Positions 27,116-34,224 of a stretch of 64,000 bases of DNA are shown piece by piece. Under the pieces are notes generated by a model that made no database searches, had not been told where the DNA came from, and was given only the letters and a program-made list of their open reading frames with translations. How positions within the stretch are numbered: the stretch's first letter is position 1; every line of letters starts with the position of its first letter. A program made the translations under genes and the position numbers. Origin of the DNA: Streptomyces sp. NBC_01275 (GTDB taxonomy: Bacteria > Actinomycetota > Actinomycetes > Streptomycetales > Streptomycetaceae); assembly GCF_026340655.1 (NCBI RefSeq), contig NZ_JAPEOZ010000001.1, positions 930,001-994,000 on the forward strand. Reading direction: 5' to 3'.

Positions 27116-27340
27116 GATCACCGCCTACACCCTCCGCCGCGAACGAACGGCCCGCGCCTACCGGTGGCGCTATGACGCCGTCGCCGAACACGTCCGCTAC
27201 CTCGAACGCCAGGCTCAACCGCGGTCCCAGACGCCGAGGGTCGCCGTTGCAGTCGGTGTCGCCATAGTGCGTACACCGCACACTAAGTGACGCTATGTTG
27301 CACACGCGCAGGCATCATCAGCGACGAAGGGTCCACTGCC

Positions 27341-27559
27341 ATGTCTCGCCTCAACCTCGCCCACCTGGCCCTCACTGCCGCCCAGAACATCCAGACCGCC
27401 GACGAAGTCCGTCGTGACCCGGCCGTAGTCAAGGCGGCCAAGCAGTTCGCGGAAGACAGCGCCCAGGCTTTCCGCTCCGGTGGTGCGCTGGCACGCGAGG
27501 CTCAGTCCTCCTGGCGTCGCCACAGCCCGCTGACCAAGGGGGCCGGAACCGATGAATGA
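27341..27559 (+). CDS. Small helical protein, partner of the XRE membrane protein
   Basis: A 72-residue protein starting MSRLNLAHLALTAAQNIQTA with GAAGGG upstream. It is predicted to be nearly all helical, amphipathic, with no Cys and no TM segment. Its last bases overlap the next gene (ATGAATGA), so the two are translationally coupled. I do not recognise the family. Its size and coupling fit an antitoxin, chaperone or subunit role for the larger membrane protein, but that is inference. Confidence 0.6.
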   Translation: MSRLNLAHLALTAAQNIQTADEVRRDPAVVKAAKQFAEDSAQAFRSGGALAREAQSSWRRHSPLTKGAGTDE

Positions 27560-28775
27560 TTTCAGCGCAGACGCGATGGGCCTTGTGATCCGCGAGCACC
27601 GCCAGGCCCAGAGACCCTCGATGACCCAGGAAGAGTTGGCCAGGCGGGCCGATTACGGGAAGGGCGGCGCGGTCTCGATCTCCCGGATCGAGCACGGGCT
27701 CATAAGCCCCGGGGAGCACCGTCTGGCCGCCATCGCCCTCGCGCTCCAACTGACACCCGAGCAACTCAAGCAGGAGGCGGAGGACCGAACCAGGTCTCTC
27801 GCTCGTCAGCGGGGCCAGCGGCCGGTGAAGTTGCGCGACCAAGTCGCGGAGACGAAAAGACGTCACGCCGAGATCAACGAGAAGGCGGCCCAGCGGTCGA
27901 AGATCACCCAAGAACACGGGGAAGCCTTCAACCGGGTCCATGATGCCGCCCGCGACGGGTTTTTCCTGAGGTTCGTGGAGCTGGCCGAGAGCATCAGCGG
28001 GGCGCCCGAGCCAGAGAGGCCGAGTGAGGAGGAGATCGAGAGCACGGGCGAGACCCCTACTGCGATACGTATCGAGGCCATGTCCTTCGGGATCGCCAAC
28101 GCGATCCGCGGTGCCGCCGCTGGAGGTGCGGCCGGGGCGGCAGCAGGCGGCGCCGCGGCCTACGGTGCGTTCACTGCCGCCGCGTTGTTCGGGACCGCCT
28201 CCACTGGAACAGCCATTTCGACGCTGTCAGGGGTTGCCGCGACCAACGCGACGCTGGCCCTCCTGGGAGGAGGCACGCTGGCTGCAGGCGGTGCGGGCAT
28301 GGCGGGTGGAACCCTCCTGCTCACAGGCATGGTCGCCGCCCCGGCGGCAGCGCTGGCGGCCGCCGGCTTCTACGTCTTGAGGCAGCGCCGGAACAAGAAG
28401 GAGGAGCAGCGTCTCCGAACCGAGGTCGAGGCCGCGGAGGCGGCTCTGGATCAGTCACAGCAAGGCTTCGACGCGATGATCGAGGTACTGCATCGCGCCA
28501 CGGACATCATGGAGTACGTCAGCGTCCACGGCACCCACGCCCTTGAGAAGTGGAGGGTAAGTCTGCCGCCGGAGCCCCGGGACTGGGAATCGCTCGGGCA
28601 TGAGGGGCAGGAACGGTACAAGGAGTTCCTCACCGTGGCGGGATGCCTCCTCGCCGTGAGCAGCATCAACGTCAGTGCCCTCCTCACGGCAAAGCCCGAC
28701 GCTTTGCGCGAGATGGACAAGGCCATCGACGAGACGCTGCGGTACGCGGACAACACCATCAAGTCGATCGTCTGA
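27552..28775 (+). CDS. XRE-type HTH protein with glycine-zipper membrane domain and coiled coil
   Basis: A 407-residue protein with three parts. Residues 8-75 form an XRE-like HTH (MTQEELARRADYGKGGAVSI, SRIEHGLISPGEHRLAAIAL). Residues 183-275 are a long Gly/Ala-rich hydrophobic segment with repeated GxxxG-type spacing ([40 protein letters not shown]), as in glycine-zipper membrane domains, ending in RQRRNKKEEQR. Residues 282-320 look like a coiled coil, followed by a helical domain (SVHGTHALEKWRVSLP). A DNA-binding-type domain fused to an oligomerising membrane domain is unusual. No enzyme motif is visible. Possible roles: membrane-tethered regulator, or effector of a defence or stress system. 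Confidence 0.7.
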   Translation: MNDFSADAMGLVIREHRQAQRPSMTQEELARRADYGKGGAVSISRIEHGLISPGEHRLAAIALALQLTPEQLKQEAEDRTRSLARQRGQRPVKLRDQVAETKRRHAEINEKAAQRSKITQEHGEAFNRVHDAARDGFFLRFVELAESISGAPEPERPSEEEIESTGETPTAIRIEAMSFGIANAIRGAAAGGAAGAAAGGAAAYGAFTAAALFGTASTGTAISTLSGVAATNATLALLGGGTLAAGGAGMAGGTLLLTGMVAAPAAALAAAGFYVLRQRRNKKEEQRLRTEVEAAEAALDQSQQGFDAMIEVLHRATDIMEYVSVHGTHALEKWRVSLPPEPRDWESLGHEGQERYKEFLTVAGCLLAVSSINVSALLTAKPDALREMDKAIDETLRYADNTIKSIV

Positions 28776-28802
28776 GTCCCGAAGTCGTTGCCACGCGCAG
28801 AC

Positions 28803-28824
28803 CCAGTGCAGCGCGCTGCACTGG
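28803..28824. terminator. Perfect 22-bp palindrome between converging genes
   Basis: CCAGTGCAGC-GC-GCTGCACTGG lies between the stops of the XRE-zipper gene and the NmrA gene. As a hairpin it could terminate both transcripts, although the central loop would have to open to about four bases; as duplex DNA it could also be a protein-binding site. Confidence 0.55.
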
Positions 28825-28890
28825 CGATTGCACGGTCGGCGACGTGCCGGGCTCCACTCGCGAGGCGGCGCCTGCCGGAGAGGGACTCGC

Positions 28891-29841
28891 TCAGCTCTCC
28901 TTGATCTTCGAGACGTTCTCGGCCAGCCAGTCGTCGAAGCTCTTGAGCGCCGGGTTGAGTTCCCGCACCTTGTCCAGGTCGCGGGCGCCGGTGAACTCCT
29001 GGTCGAAGTCGCCGTAGTACTGGAACATGTTGGCGATCTCCTCGGCGGCCGGGACGTCGAGGGAGCGGAAGACGTCGTAGGGCACCGACTGGAAGCGCAC
29101 CGGCTCGCCGAGGGCGGCCTGGAACTTCGCCGCGTACTGCGCTCCGGTCAGATGGTCGCCGGCCAGGCCGACGGTCTCGCCGACGAGCCGCTCGCCGCCC
29201 TTGAGGATGCCGAAGGCGGTCCGGCCGATGTCCTCGGCGTCCACTCCGGCCAGCAGCTTGCCGTCCTCCAGCGGCAGGGTCAGGGTCAGCACACCGTCCT
29301 CGCCGCGCTGGGGACCCACCTGGGTCAGGAAGCCCTGGAAGAAGAAGGTGGTGTTCAGGAAGGTGGTCGGCACCCCGGCCCGACGGAACAGGTCGTTGGC
29401 CTCGCCCTTGGCGTCGAAGTGCGGCACGTTGTACTTGTCCTGGAGAACGGGCATCCGCTCGTCCTCCAGCGGCAGCAGTTCGCGGGTGTCCTCCAGCGTC
29501 GACCACACCACGTGCTTCAGCCCCGCCGCCTTGGCGGCCCGCACCAGGACGTCGATCTCCTCGATCTCCTTGACCGCCGAGCCGTGCGCCCAGAAGTTGG
29601 TGACCAGGAAGGCGCCGTAGGCGCCCTCGAACGCCTTGCGCACACTGGACTCGTCGTAGAAGTCCGCCTGGACCACCTCGGCCCCCAGCGCGGCGAGCTC
29701 CCTGGCGGCGGGCGAGTCGGGGTTCCTGGTGAGCGCGCGCACCGTGAAGCCCGCATCAGGGTCGGCGAGGATCGCCCGCGCGGCGCCGCCGCCCTGGGCT
29801 CCCGTCGCTCCGGCGACCGCGATGACCTTCTGCTCGCTCAT
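28891..29841 (-). CDS. NmrA/HSCARG family NAD(P)-binding protein
   Basis: A 316-residue protein with AVAGATGAQGGGAARAIL (dinucleotide loop), RALTRNPDSPAARELAALGA and ADFYDESSVRKAFEGAYGAF, the classic NmrA/HSCARG pattern. The SDR catalytic Tyr is not in place, so redox sensing of NADP(H)/NADPH is the usual role, though some relatives are reductases. KYNVPHFDAKGEANDLFRRA is the family block at mid-protein. AGGAG lies upstream of ATG 29841. Two near-identical operator-like repeats precede it at 29869-29915. Confidence 0.87.
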   Translation of the reverse strand: MSEQKVIAVAGATGAQGGGAARAILADPDAGFTVRALTRNPDSPAARELAALGAEVVQADFYDESSVRKAFEGAYGAFLVTNFWAHGSAVKEIEEIDVLVRAAKAAGLKHVVWSTLEDTRELLPLEDERMPVLQDKYNVPHFDAKGEANDLFRRAGVPTTFLNTTFFFQGFLTQVGPQRGEDGVLTLTLPLEDGKLLAGVDAEDIGRTAFGILKGGERLVGETVGLAGDHLTGAQYAAKFQAALGEPVRFQSVPYDVFRSLDVPAAEEIANMFQYYGDFDQEFTGARDLDKVRELNPALKSFDDWLAENVSKIKES

Positions 29842-29868
29842 AGCTGCTGCTCCTGTCCGAAGAACCGG

Positions 29869-29915
29869 GTTGAGGCGTCAACATGAACGTAACCCCGATT
29901 AGATGACGCGTCAAC
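29869..29915. promoter_or_regulatory. Twin operator-like inverted repeats before NmrA-family gene
   Basis: GTTGAGGCGTCAAC (29869-29882) and GATGACGCGTCAAC (29902-29915) are two copies of a GTTGA-N4-TCAAC element with centres 33 bp apart, about three helical turns. Such spacing suggests cooperative binding by a dimeric repressor (HxlR, MarR or TetR class). No intact regulator lies divergently beside it. Confidence 0.65.
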
Positions 29916-30211
29916 CTTTCCGGTTGGGCTTCAGCCGTGACCGACTCCAGATGGCTGAATGCGGACCAGCAGCAGGCATGGCGGCCCCGGGTGAGCAAGC
30001 GGCGCGGTACGCAGCTGACCGCGGCGCGCTCGGGGCGTTTCGTACCTCATGCCGCCGGCCACCGACCTTGGCGTGGAAGCCGATCGCCCGATGCAGCCCG
30101 ATGCCGCCCCGGCCGATCGGGGGGCCGAAGTGGTGCGCCGCTGCCCCTCGGGTGCGCCGGGGTACGAACTGGCAGATGGTGGGAGAGAGACGCCGAACCG
30201 GCACACCCGCA

Positions 30212-30560
30212 TCACTCGTCCCCCTGCCGGACAGCTGCGGGTGCACGGCGAACTGTCGCCGGCCAGCCGCAGCCGTACGACAGGCGAGGATCGTCGACAT
30301 CGGGCCCGACGTTGGCCCGCAGGGAGGCGATCAGCGCCTCGGTCAGCTCCTCCCAGTCCCGGAACAGTTCCCGTGTGCTCTCGTCGAGGAGGAGGGCCCT
30401 CACGAGGTTGACGCCGGCGCAGTAGCTCGGGGACAGGGCCGTCGCCAGCGCGTTGGCGGCAAGTACGTCGGTGAACCTGTTCTCGACGTAGGCGGGATTG
30501 CCCGTCCATCCGTCGATGAGCTGGAGGAACTGGCGCCGCCCGGACGACCGGTGCACCGCG
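30212..30560 (-). pseudogene. Remnant of HTH regulator with MmyB-like ligand-binding domain
   Basis: On the minus strand one frame reads RRQFLQLIDGWTGNPAYVEN, RFTDVLAANALATALSPSY and DESTRELFRDWEELTEALIA, matching the MmyB-like domain (PF17765) found C-terminal to a XRE HTH. The N-terminal HTH is absent: residues upstream belong to another frame opposite the FHA gene, and the C-terminal end runs into unrelated sequence. It is a fragment of about 110 residues. Homology is cut near 30560, where FHA-coding DNA begins. Confidence 0.65.
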
Positions 30561-30581
30561 TACGACACCCGCAGGGGCGCG

Positions 30582-31103
30582 ATGGTGCTGCTTCCCCGTA
30601 TGCGGCGCGGCGTCCCGACCTGCGAGCACCACGGTCTCGAACTGATCGACGACGGCCCGCGCACCGCCACCGTCCAGCTCAAGCTGCTCGTCGCCGACCG
30701 GGTCGCGGCCCGTTTCACCCTGGAGGACGGCTCGACGGTGCGCATCGGCCGGAGGCCTGGCCCCGGCGGCATCGCCCTGCACGACCTGCTCCCCGGCGAT
30801 CTGGCCGGCCTCGTCAGCCGCGCCCACGTGGAACTGCGGGTCGCGGGAGGCGTCGTGCACACCACCGACGTGAGCAGCTTCGGCACCAGGTGGCGGGCGA
30901 CGGGCAAGTCGGGGCCCGGGCCCTGGCGCGACCTTCCCCAGGACGCCTCACGCGACTTCCGCGCCGGGGACGAACTGGAGCTGACCGAGGGCGTCGTCCT
31001 GGCCCGCAGCGGGCGGCGCTTCCCGGCGGAGCTGGCCCAGGAGTGGCAACGCCGGAAGCCGCCGAGCGGGGAGGGCGCGGCGGCGGCGACCCGGATGGTC
31101 TGA
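30582..31103 (+). CDS. FHA domain-containing protein, possibly N-terminally truncated
   Basis: A frame of 173 residues from ATG 30582 (AGGGG upstream). Residues 45-150 match a forkhead-associated domain: the RIGRRPGPGGI strand with the phosphopeptide-binding Arg, then SRAHVELRV (Ser and His of the SxxH motif), then VSSFGTRW in place of the usual SxNGT. Such domains bind phosphothreonine peptides, often kinase substrates. The 5' end abuts the MmyB remnant, so the gene may be a truncated copy recombined here; the start is uncertain. Confidence 0.55.
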   Translation: MVLLPRMRRGVPTCEHHGLELIDDGPRTATVQLKLLVADRVAARFTLEDGSTVRIGRRPGPGGIALHDLLPGDLAGLVSRAHVELRVAGGVVHTTDVSSFGTRWRATGKSGPGPWRDLPQDASRDFRAGDELELTEGVVLARSGRRFPAELAQEWQRRKPPSGEGAAAATRMV

Positions 31104-31231
31104 GGGCCTGGGGCCGCTCAGTCCCCCTCCCCCGGAGGACGCCGAAGCCGCGCGGCGCGAACGGCCCGACGACATAGGCGGGTTGGCCGCCGCTCTGGCT
31201 CGCAGGCCCGCGCACAGCGGCCTTGGGCGTC

Positions 31232-31306
31232 GGCCGAGCCCCGCCGTATCGGCCGAGCCCCGCCGTATCGACCGCGCCCCGCCGTACCGGCCGCCCCCGC
31301 CGTACC
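31232..31306. repeat. Four-copy 19-bp tandem repeat upstream of the A-PCP operon
   Basis: Units begin GGCCGAGCCCCGCCGTATC: two identical copies (31232-31250, 31251-31269), then two diverged ones (31270-31288, 31289-31306, the last 18 bp). They lie in the 388-bp gap before the gene at 31492. No gene is visible in this gap. Confidence 0.8.
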
Positions 31307-31491
31307 GGAAGCTGCGGGGGCCTGCGGGTCCTGCGGGTCCGACCCCTGGCGGTGGCCGCGCCGGCCTGCGTCGTGACAGGGGCCGCTAGGGGGCCGATTG
31401 GGGTTTGCCCGGGCCAGGGGGACGCCTAAGGTCGGCGTTCGAAGCCTGACGAGAGATCCTTGCACGGCTTGCCTAGGAGGCGGGGGGCATC

Positions 31492-32304
31492 ATGGCGGAG
31501 AGCGAGTCCTGGGCGGTCCGGTCCGAGGGAACGGCGGACGAGGTCGTCCTCGCGGTCGACTTCCCCGGTACGGGAAGGCCGGAGGCCGGTTTCACGGACC
31601 TCGCCGCGAAGCTCGACATCCCGTACGGCCTGTGGGAGACCCTTCCCCCGCCGCTGGCCTCCGGCATCGCGCTGACCGGCGCTGAGTGGATCGAACGCTG
31701 GCTGGAGGGAGTACGCGAGAGCGGCCGCCCCGTGCGGGCGGTCATGGCGTTCTGCGCCGCGAGTCCGTACGCCGCCATCCTGGCGGACCGGTTGGGGACG
31801 CTCCAGGGCGAGACTCCCGCCACGGTCTTCTTCGACCCCGACGTCCCGCAGGAGTTCTTCCTGCACTGGCAGTACCAGATGATCATGGAGCGGTTCCTGA
31901 CGGAGCTGACGCCCGAGGAGAAGGCGGCCGCGCGGGCGCGCGGTGAACAGGCCCGCGAGCGGGCCACCGACATCACCGCCCTCGGCGCCGAACTCATCGG
32001 CGTCTTCCGCGAGTACGGCGCGCCCGCCTGCCACCGCGCCGGCCTCGACGACGAGGCCACGGCGGAGTACCTGGCCGGCTTCACCACCTACGTCTCGTTC
32101 GTCTGCGGCTCCGGCCAGCTCGCGACGACCGAGCCCGAGGCGCTGGTCCGGGGCTGGTCGGCCGCCACCGCGGTGACCTCTTCGGGCAGCGGCGAGGCGG
32201 GACGGCTGGTGGGGAAGGAGGTCCCCTTCCCCGACATCGCCCACGCGGACCTGCTGGCGCACGAGAAGGTGGCCGCCGCCGTCTCCGCCCTCCTCATCGG
32301 CTGA
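31492..32304 (+). CDS. Alpha/beta-fold protein with Cys nucleophile, candidate aminoacyl carrier transferase
   Basis: A 270-residue protein with a strong Shine-Dalgarno (CTAGGAGGC). It looks like a divergent thioesterase-fold protein: the elbow is VRAVMAFCAASPYAAILADR, where Ala-Phe-Cys-Ala-Ala (84-90 region, Cys88) fits small-x-nucleophile-x-small with Cys instead of Ser. FFDPDVPQEFF may contribute the acid and DIAHADLLAHE the His. Cys-dependent members of this fold (SyrC, CmaE) move aminoacyl groups between carrier proteins. It lies 12 bases before an A-PCP didomain gene, which supports that role. A hydrolytic editing thioesterase is the alternative. Confidence 0.6.
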   Translation: MAESESWAVRSEGTADEVVLAVDFPGTGRPEAGFTDLAAKLDIPYGLWETLPPPLASGIALTGAEWIERWLEGVRESGRPVRAVMAFCAASPYAAILADRLGTLQGETPATVFFDPDVPQEFFLHWQYQMIMERFLTELTPEEKAAARARGEQARERATDITALGAELIGVFREYGAPACHRAGLDDEATAEYLAGFTTYVSFVCGSGQLATTEPEALVRGWSAATAVTSSGSGEAGRLVGKEVPFPDIAHADLLAHEKVAAAVSALLIG

Positions 32305-32316
32305 ACCGGGGACGTC

Positions 32317-34179
32317 ATGGTGGGAAACGTGGGAACCCCGGCCGTCGCGCACGCGCTGACCGGCCCGGTCCGCCCGGTGTCCGGTCCCCTGCTGCCGGAG
32401 CTGCTCGACCGGGCCGCGGCCGTCTGCCCCGACGCGACGGCACTGGTCACACCGGACGCGGTGTACACGTACGCGGAACTCCACGCGCGGGTCCAGCGGC
32501 TGGCCCGCCAGGTGGCCGAGTCCACGGCGACGGCCACGGACGGCGACGTGCTCGTCGCGGTGCTGCTGCCCCGTACCGCAGACTCGGTCGTGGCCCTGCT
32601 CGCCGTGCTCACGGCGGGCGCCACGTATGTGCCGGTCGACAGCGGATATCCGGCACAACGGATCTCGGCCATGCTCGCCGACGCCCGCCCACAGCTGCTG
32701 ATCTCCACCCGCGAGCTCGCCGCGGAGCGGGCTTCCGGTGTCGCGGCGCTGCTCCTGGACGACCCGCAGGCGGCCTCGGCGCTCGCCGCGCAGCCCTGCG
32801 CCGCACTCGGCGACGAGGACCGCGTGCGGGCGCTCTCCGCCCGGGGTGCGGCGTACGTCCTGTTCACCTCGGGCTCGACCGGCCGGCCCAAGGGCGTGGT
32901 CGTCGAGCATGGCTCCCTGCTGAACCTCCTCGTCTCCCACCGTGAGCTGTTCTTCGGTCCGGCGACCGCGCACCTCGGACGTTCCCGGCTGCGCGTGGCG
33001 CACACCGCCGCGCTGTCCTTCGACGCCGCGTGGGATCCGGTGCTGTGGCTGTTCGAGGGACACGAACTGCACCTGGTCGACGAGACGACCCGCCGCGACC
33101 CGGCCCTGTTGGTCCGGTACATCGCGGACCACCGCATCGACGTCGTCGAGACGACACCGACGTACGCCGAACAACTGGACCACTGCGGCCTGTTCGCCGA
33201 CACGGGGGCACATCGTCTCGGGGTGCTGGCACTCGGCGGCGAGCCCGTCGGCGCCGAGCAGTGGACGAGGCTGCGGGCGCTGCCGCAGCTGCTCGCCCTC
33301 AACCTGTACGGGCCGAGCGAGTGCACCGTCGACGCGTTCGTCGCACCGCTGTCCGCCTACCCGGCGCCCACGATCGGGCGGCCCGTCGCCAACACGGTGG
33401 CGTACGTCCTGGACGACGAGGGAAGACCGTGCGCTCCCGGTGAGACCGGCGAGCTCCATCTGGCGGGCGCCGGTGTCGCCCGCGGCTACCTCGGCCGTCC
33501 CGACCTGACCGCCGAGCGCTTCCTCGACGACCCCTGGCGGCCGGGGGGACGCGTGTACCGCACGGGCGACCTGGTGCGGCGGACGCCCGAGGGGACGGTC
33601 GTCTTCGTCGGCCGCGCGGACGGTCAGGTGAAACTGCACGGGCAACGGCTCGAGGTCGGCGAGGTGGAGGCCGTGCTGCTGCGCCACGAGAGCGTGGCGC
33701 AGGCCGTGGTGGTGCTGCGCGAGGACGTGCCCGGGGCGCGGCGGCTGGTCGGGTACGTGGTGGCCGCCCCGGGGGCGCGGTGCGAACCCGGGGAGCTGTC
33801 GGCCCACGCGGGCGAGTCGCTGCCCCCGTACATGGTGCCGTCCGAGGTGGTGCCGATGGAGGTGCTGCCCCTGTCCCCCAACGGCAAGCTGGACCGTACC
33901 GCGCTGCCGCGCCCGGAGCACGCGGGCCGTGCGGGGCGCACCGGCGCCCGGACGGTTCCCGCCACGCCGGCGGAGCGGCTGATGTGCCGGCACTTCGCGG
34001 ATGTCCTGGGCGGCTCCGACGTGGGACCGCAGGACGACTTCTTCCTCAGCGGCGGTGACAGCATGAGCGCCATCCGCCTCGTCGCCGCCCTGCGTACGCA
34101 AGGGTGGGCGCTGCGGTTGCAGGACGTCTTCGAGCACCGGACCCCTCAGGCTCTCGCCGACCTCGTCGAGAGCGCCTGA
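32317..34179 (+). CDS. Stand-alone NRPS adenylation-PCP didomain
   Basis: A 620-residue A-PCP protein. A-domain motifs: LFTSGSTGRPKGVVVEHGSL (A3), NLYGPSECTVDAF (A5), YRTGDLVRRTPEGTV (A7), GRADGQVKLHGQRLEVGEVE (A8) and SPNGKLDRTALP with the A10 Lys. The C-terminal PCP has FFLSGGDSMSAI, phosphopantetheine Ser582. Aligning to GrsA by eye gives specificity residues D-A-D-E-A-G-L-V-D-K, not one I can assign; two acidic pocket residues hint at a basic or amino-rich side chain. There is no condensation domain, so the loaded amino acid must be passed in trans, plausibly by the protein encoded 12 bases upstream. Confidence 0.85.
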   Translation: MVGNVGTPAVAHALTGPVRPVSGPLLPELLDRAAAVCPDATALVTPDAVYTYAELHARVQRLARQVAESTATATDGDVLVAVLLPRTADSVVALLAVLTAGATYVPVDSGYPAQRISAMLADARPQLLISTRELAAERASGVAALLLDDPQAASALAAQPCAALGDEDRVRALSARGAAYVLFTSGSTGRPKGVVVEHGSLLNLLVSHRELFFGPATAHLGRSRLRVAHTAALSFDAAWDPVLWLFEGHELHLVDETTRRDPALLVRYIADHRIDVVETTPTYAEQLDHCGLFADTGAHRLGVLALGGEPVGAEQWTRLRALPQLLALNLYGPSECTVDAFVAPLSAYPAPTIGRPVANTVAYVLDDEGRPCAPGETGELHLAGAGVARGYLGRPDLTAERFLDDPWRPGGRVYRTGDLVRRTPEGTVVFVGRADGQVKLHGQRLEVGEVEAVLLRHESVAQAVVVLREDVPGARRLVGYVVAAPGARCEPGELSAHAGESLPPYMVPSEVVPMEVLPLSPNGKLDRTALPRPEHAGRAGRTGARTVPATPAERLMCRHFADVLGGSDVGPQDDFFLSGGDSMSAIRLVAALRTQGWALRLQDVFEHRTPQALADLVESA

Positions 34180-34180
34180 G

Positions 34181-34216
34181 GTCCGTCCCACCCGCGCCCG
34201 CGCCGGTGGGACGGAC
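34181..34216. terminator. Perfect 12-bp stem terminator between converging genes
   Basis: GTCCGTCCCACC (34181-34192) pairs with GGTGGGACGGAC (34205-34216) around a 12-base loop, directly after the A-PCP stop and before the converging amidase stop. It can act in both directions. Confidence 0.8.
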
Positions 34217-34224
34217 GGTCCCGG

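Noticed and set aside
27072..27290. Plus-strand frame [20 protein letters not shown]
   Set aside because: Protein-like composition, yet it lies opposite the transaldolase remnant, lacks a Shine-Dalgarno and matches nothing I recognise.
31426..34191. A 921-codon minus-strand frame opposite the A-PCP operon
   Set aside because: Composition-driven shadow frame; the plus strand carries clear adenylation and PCP motifs.
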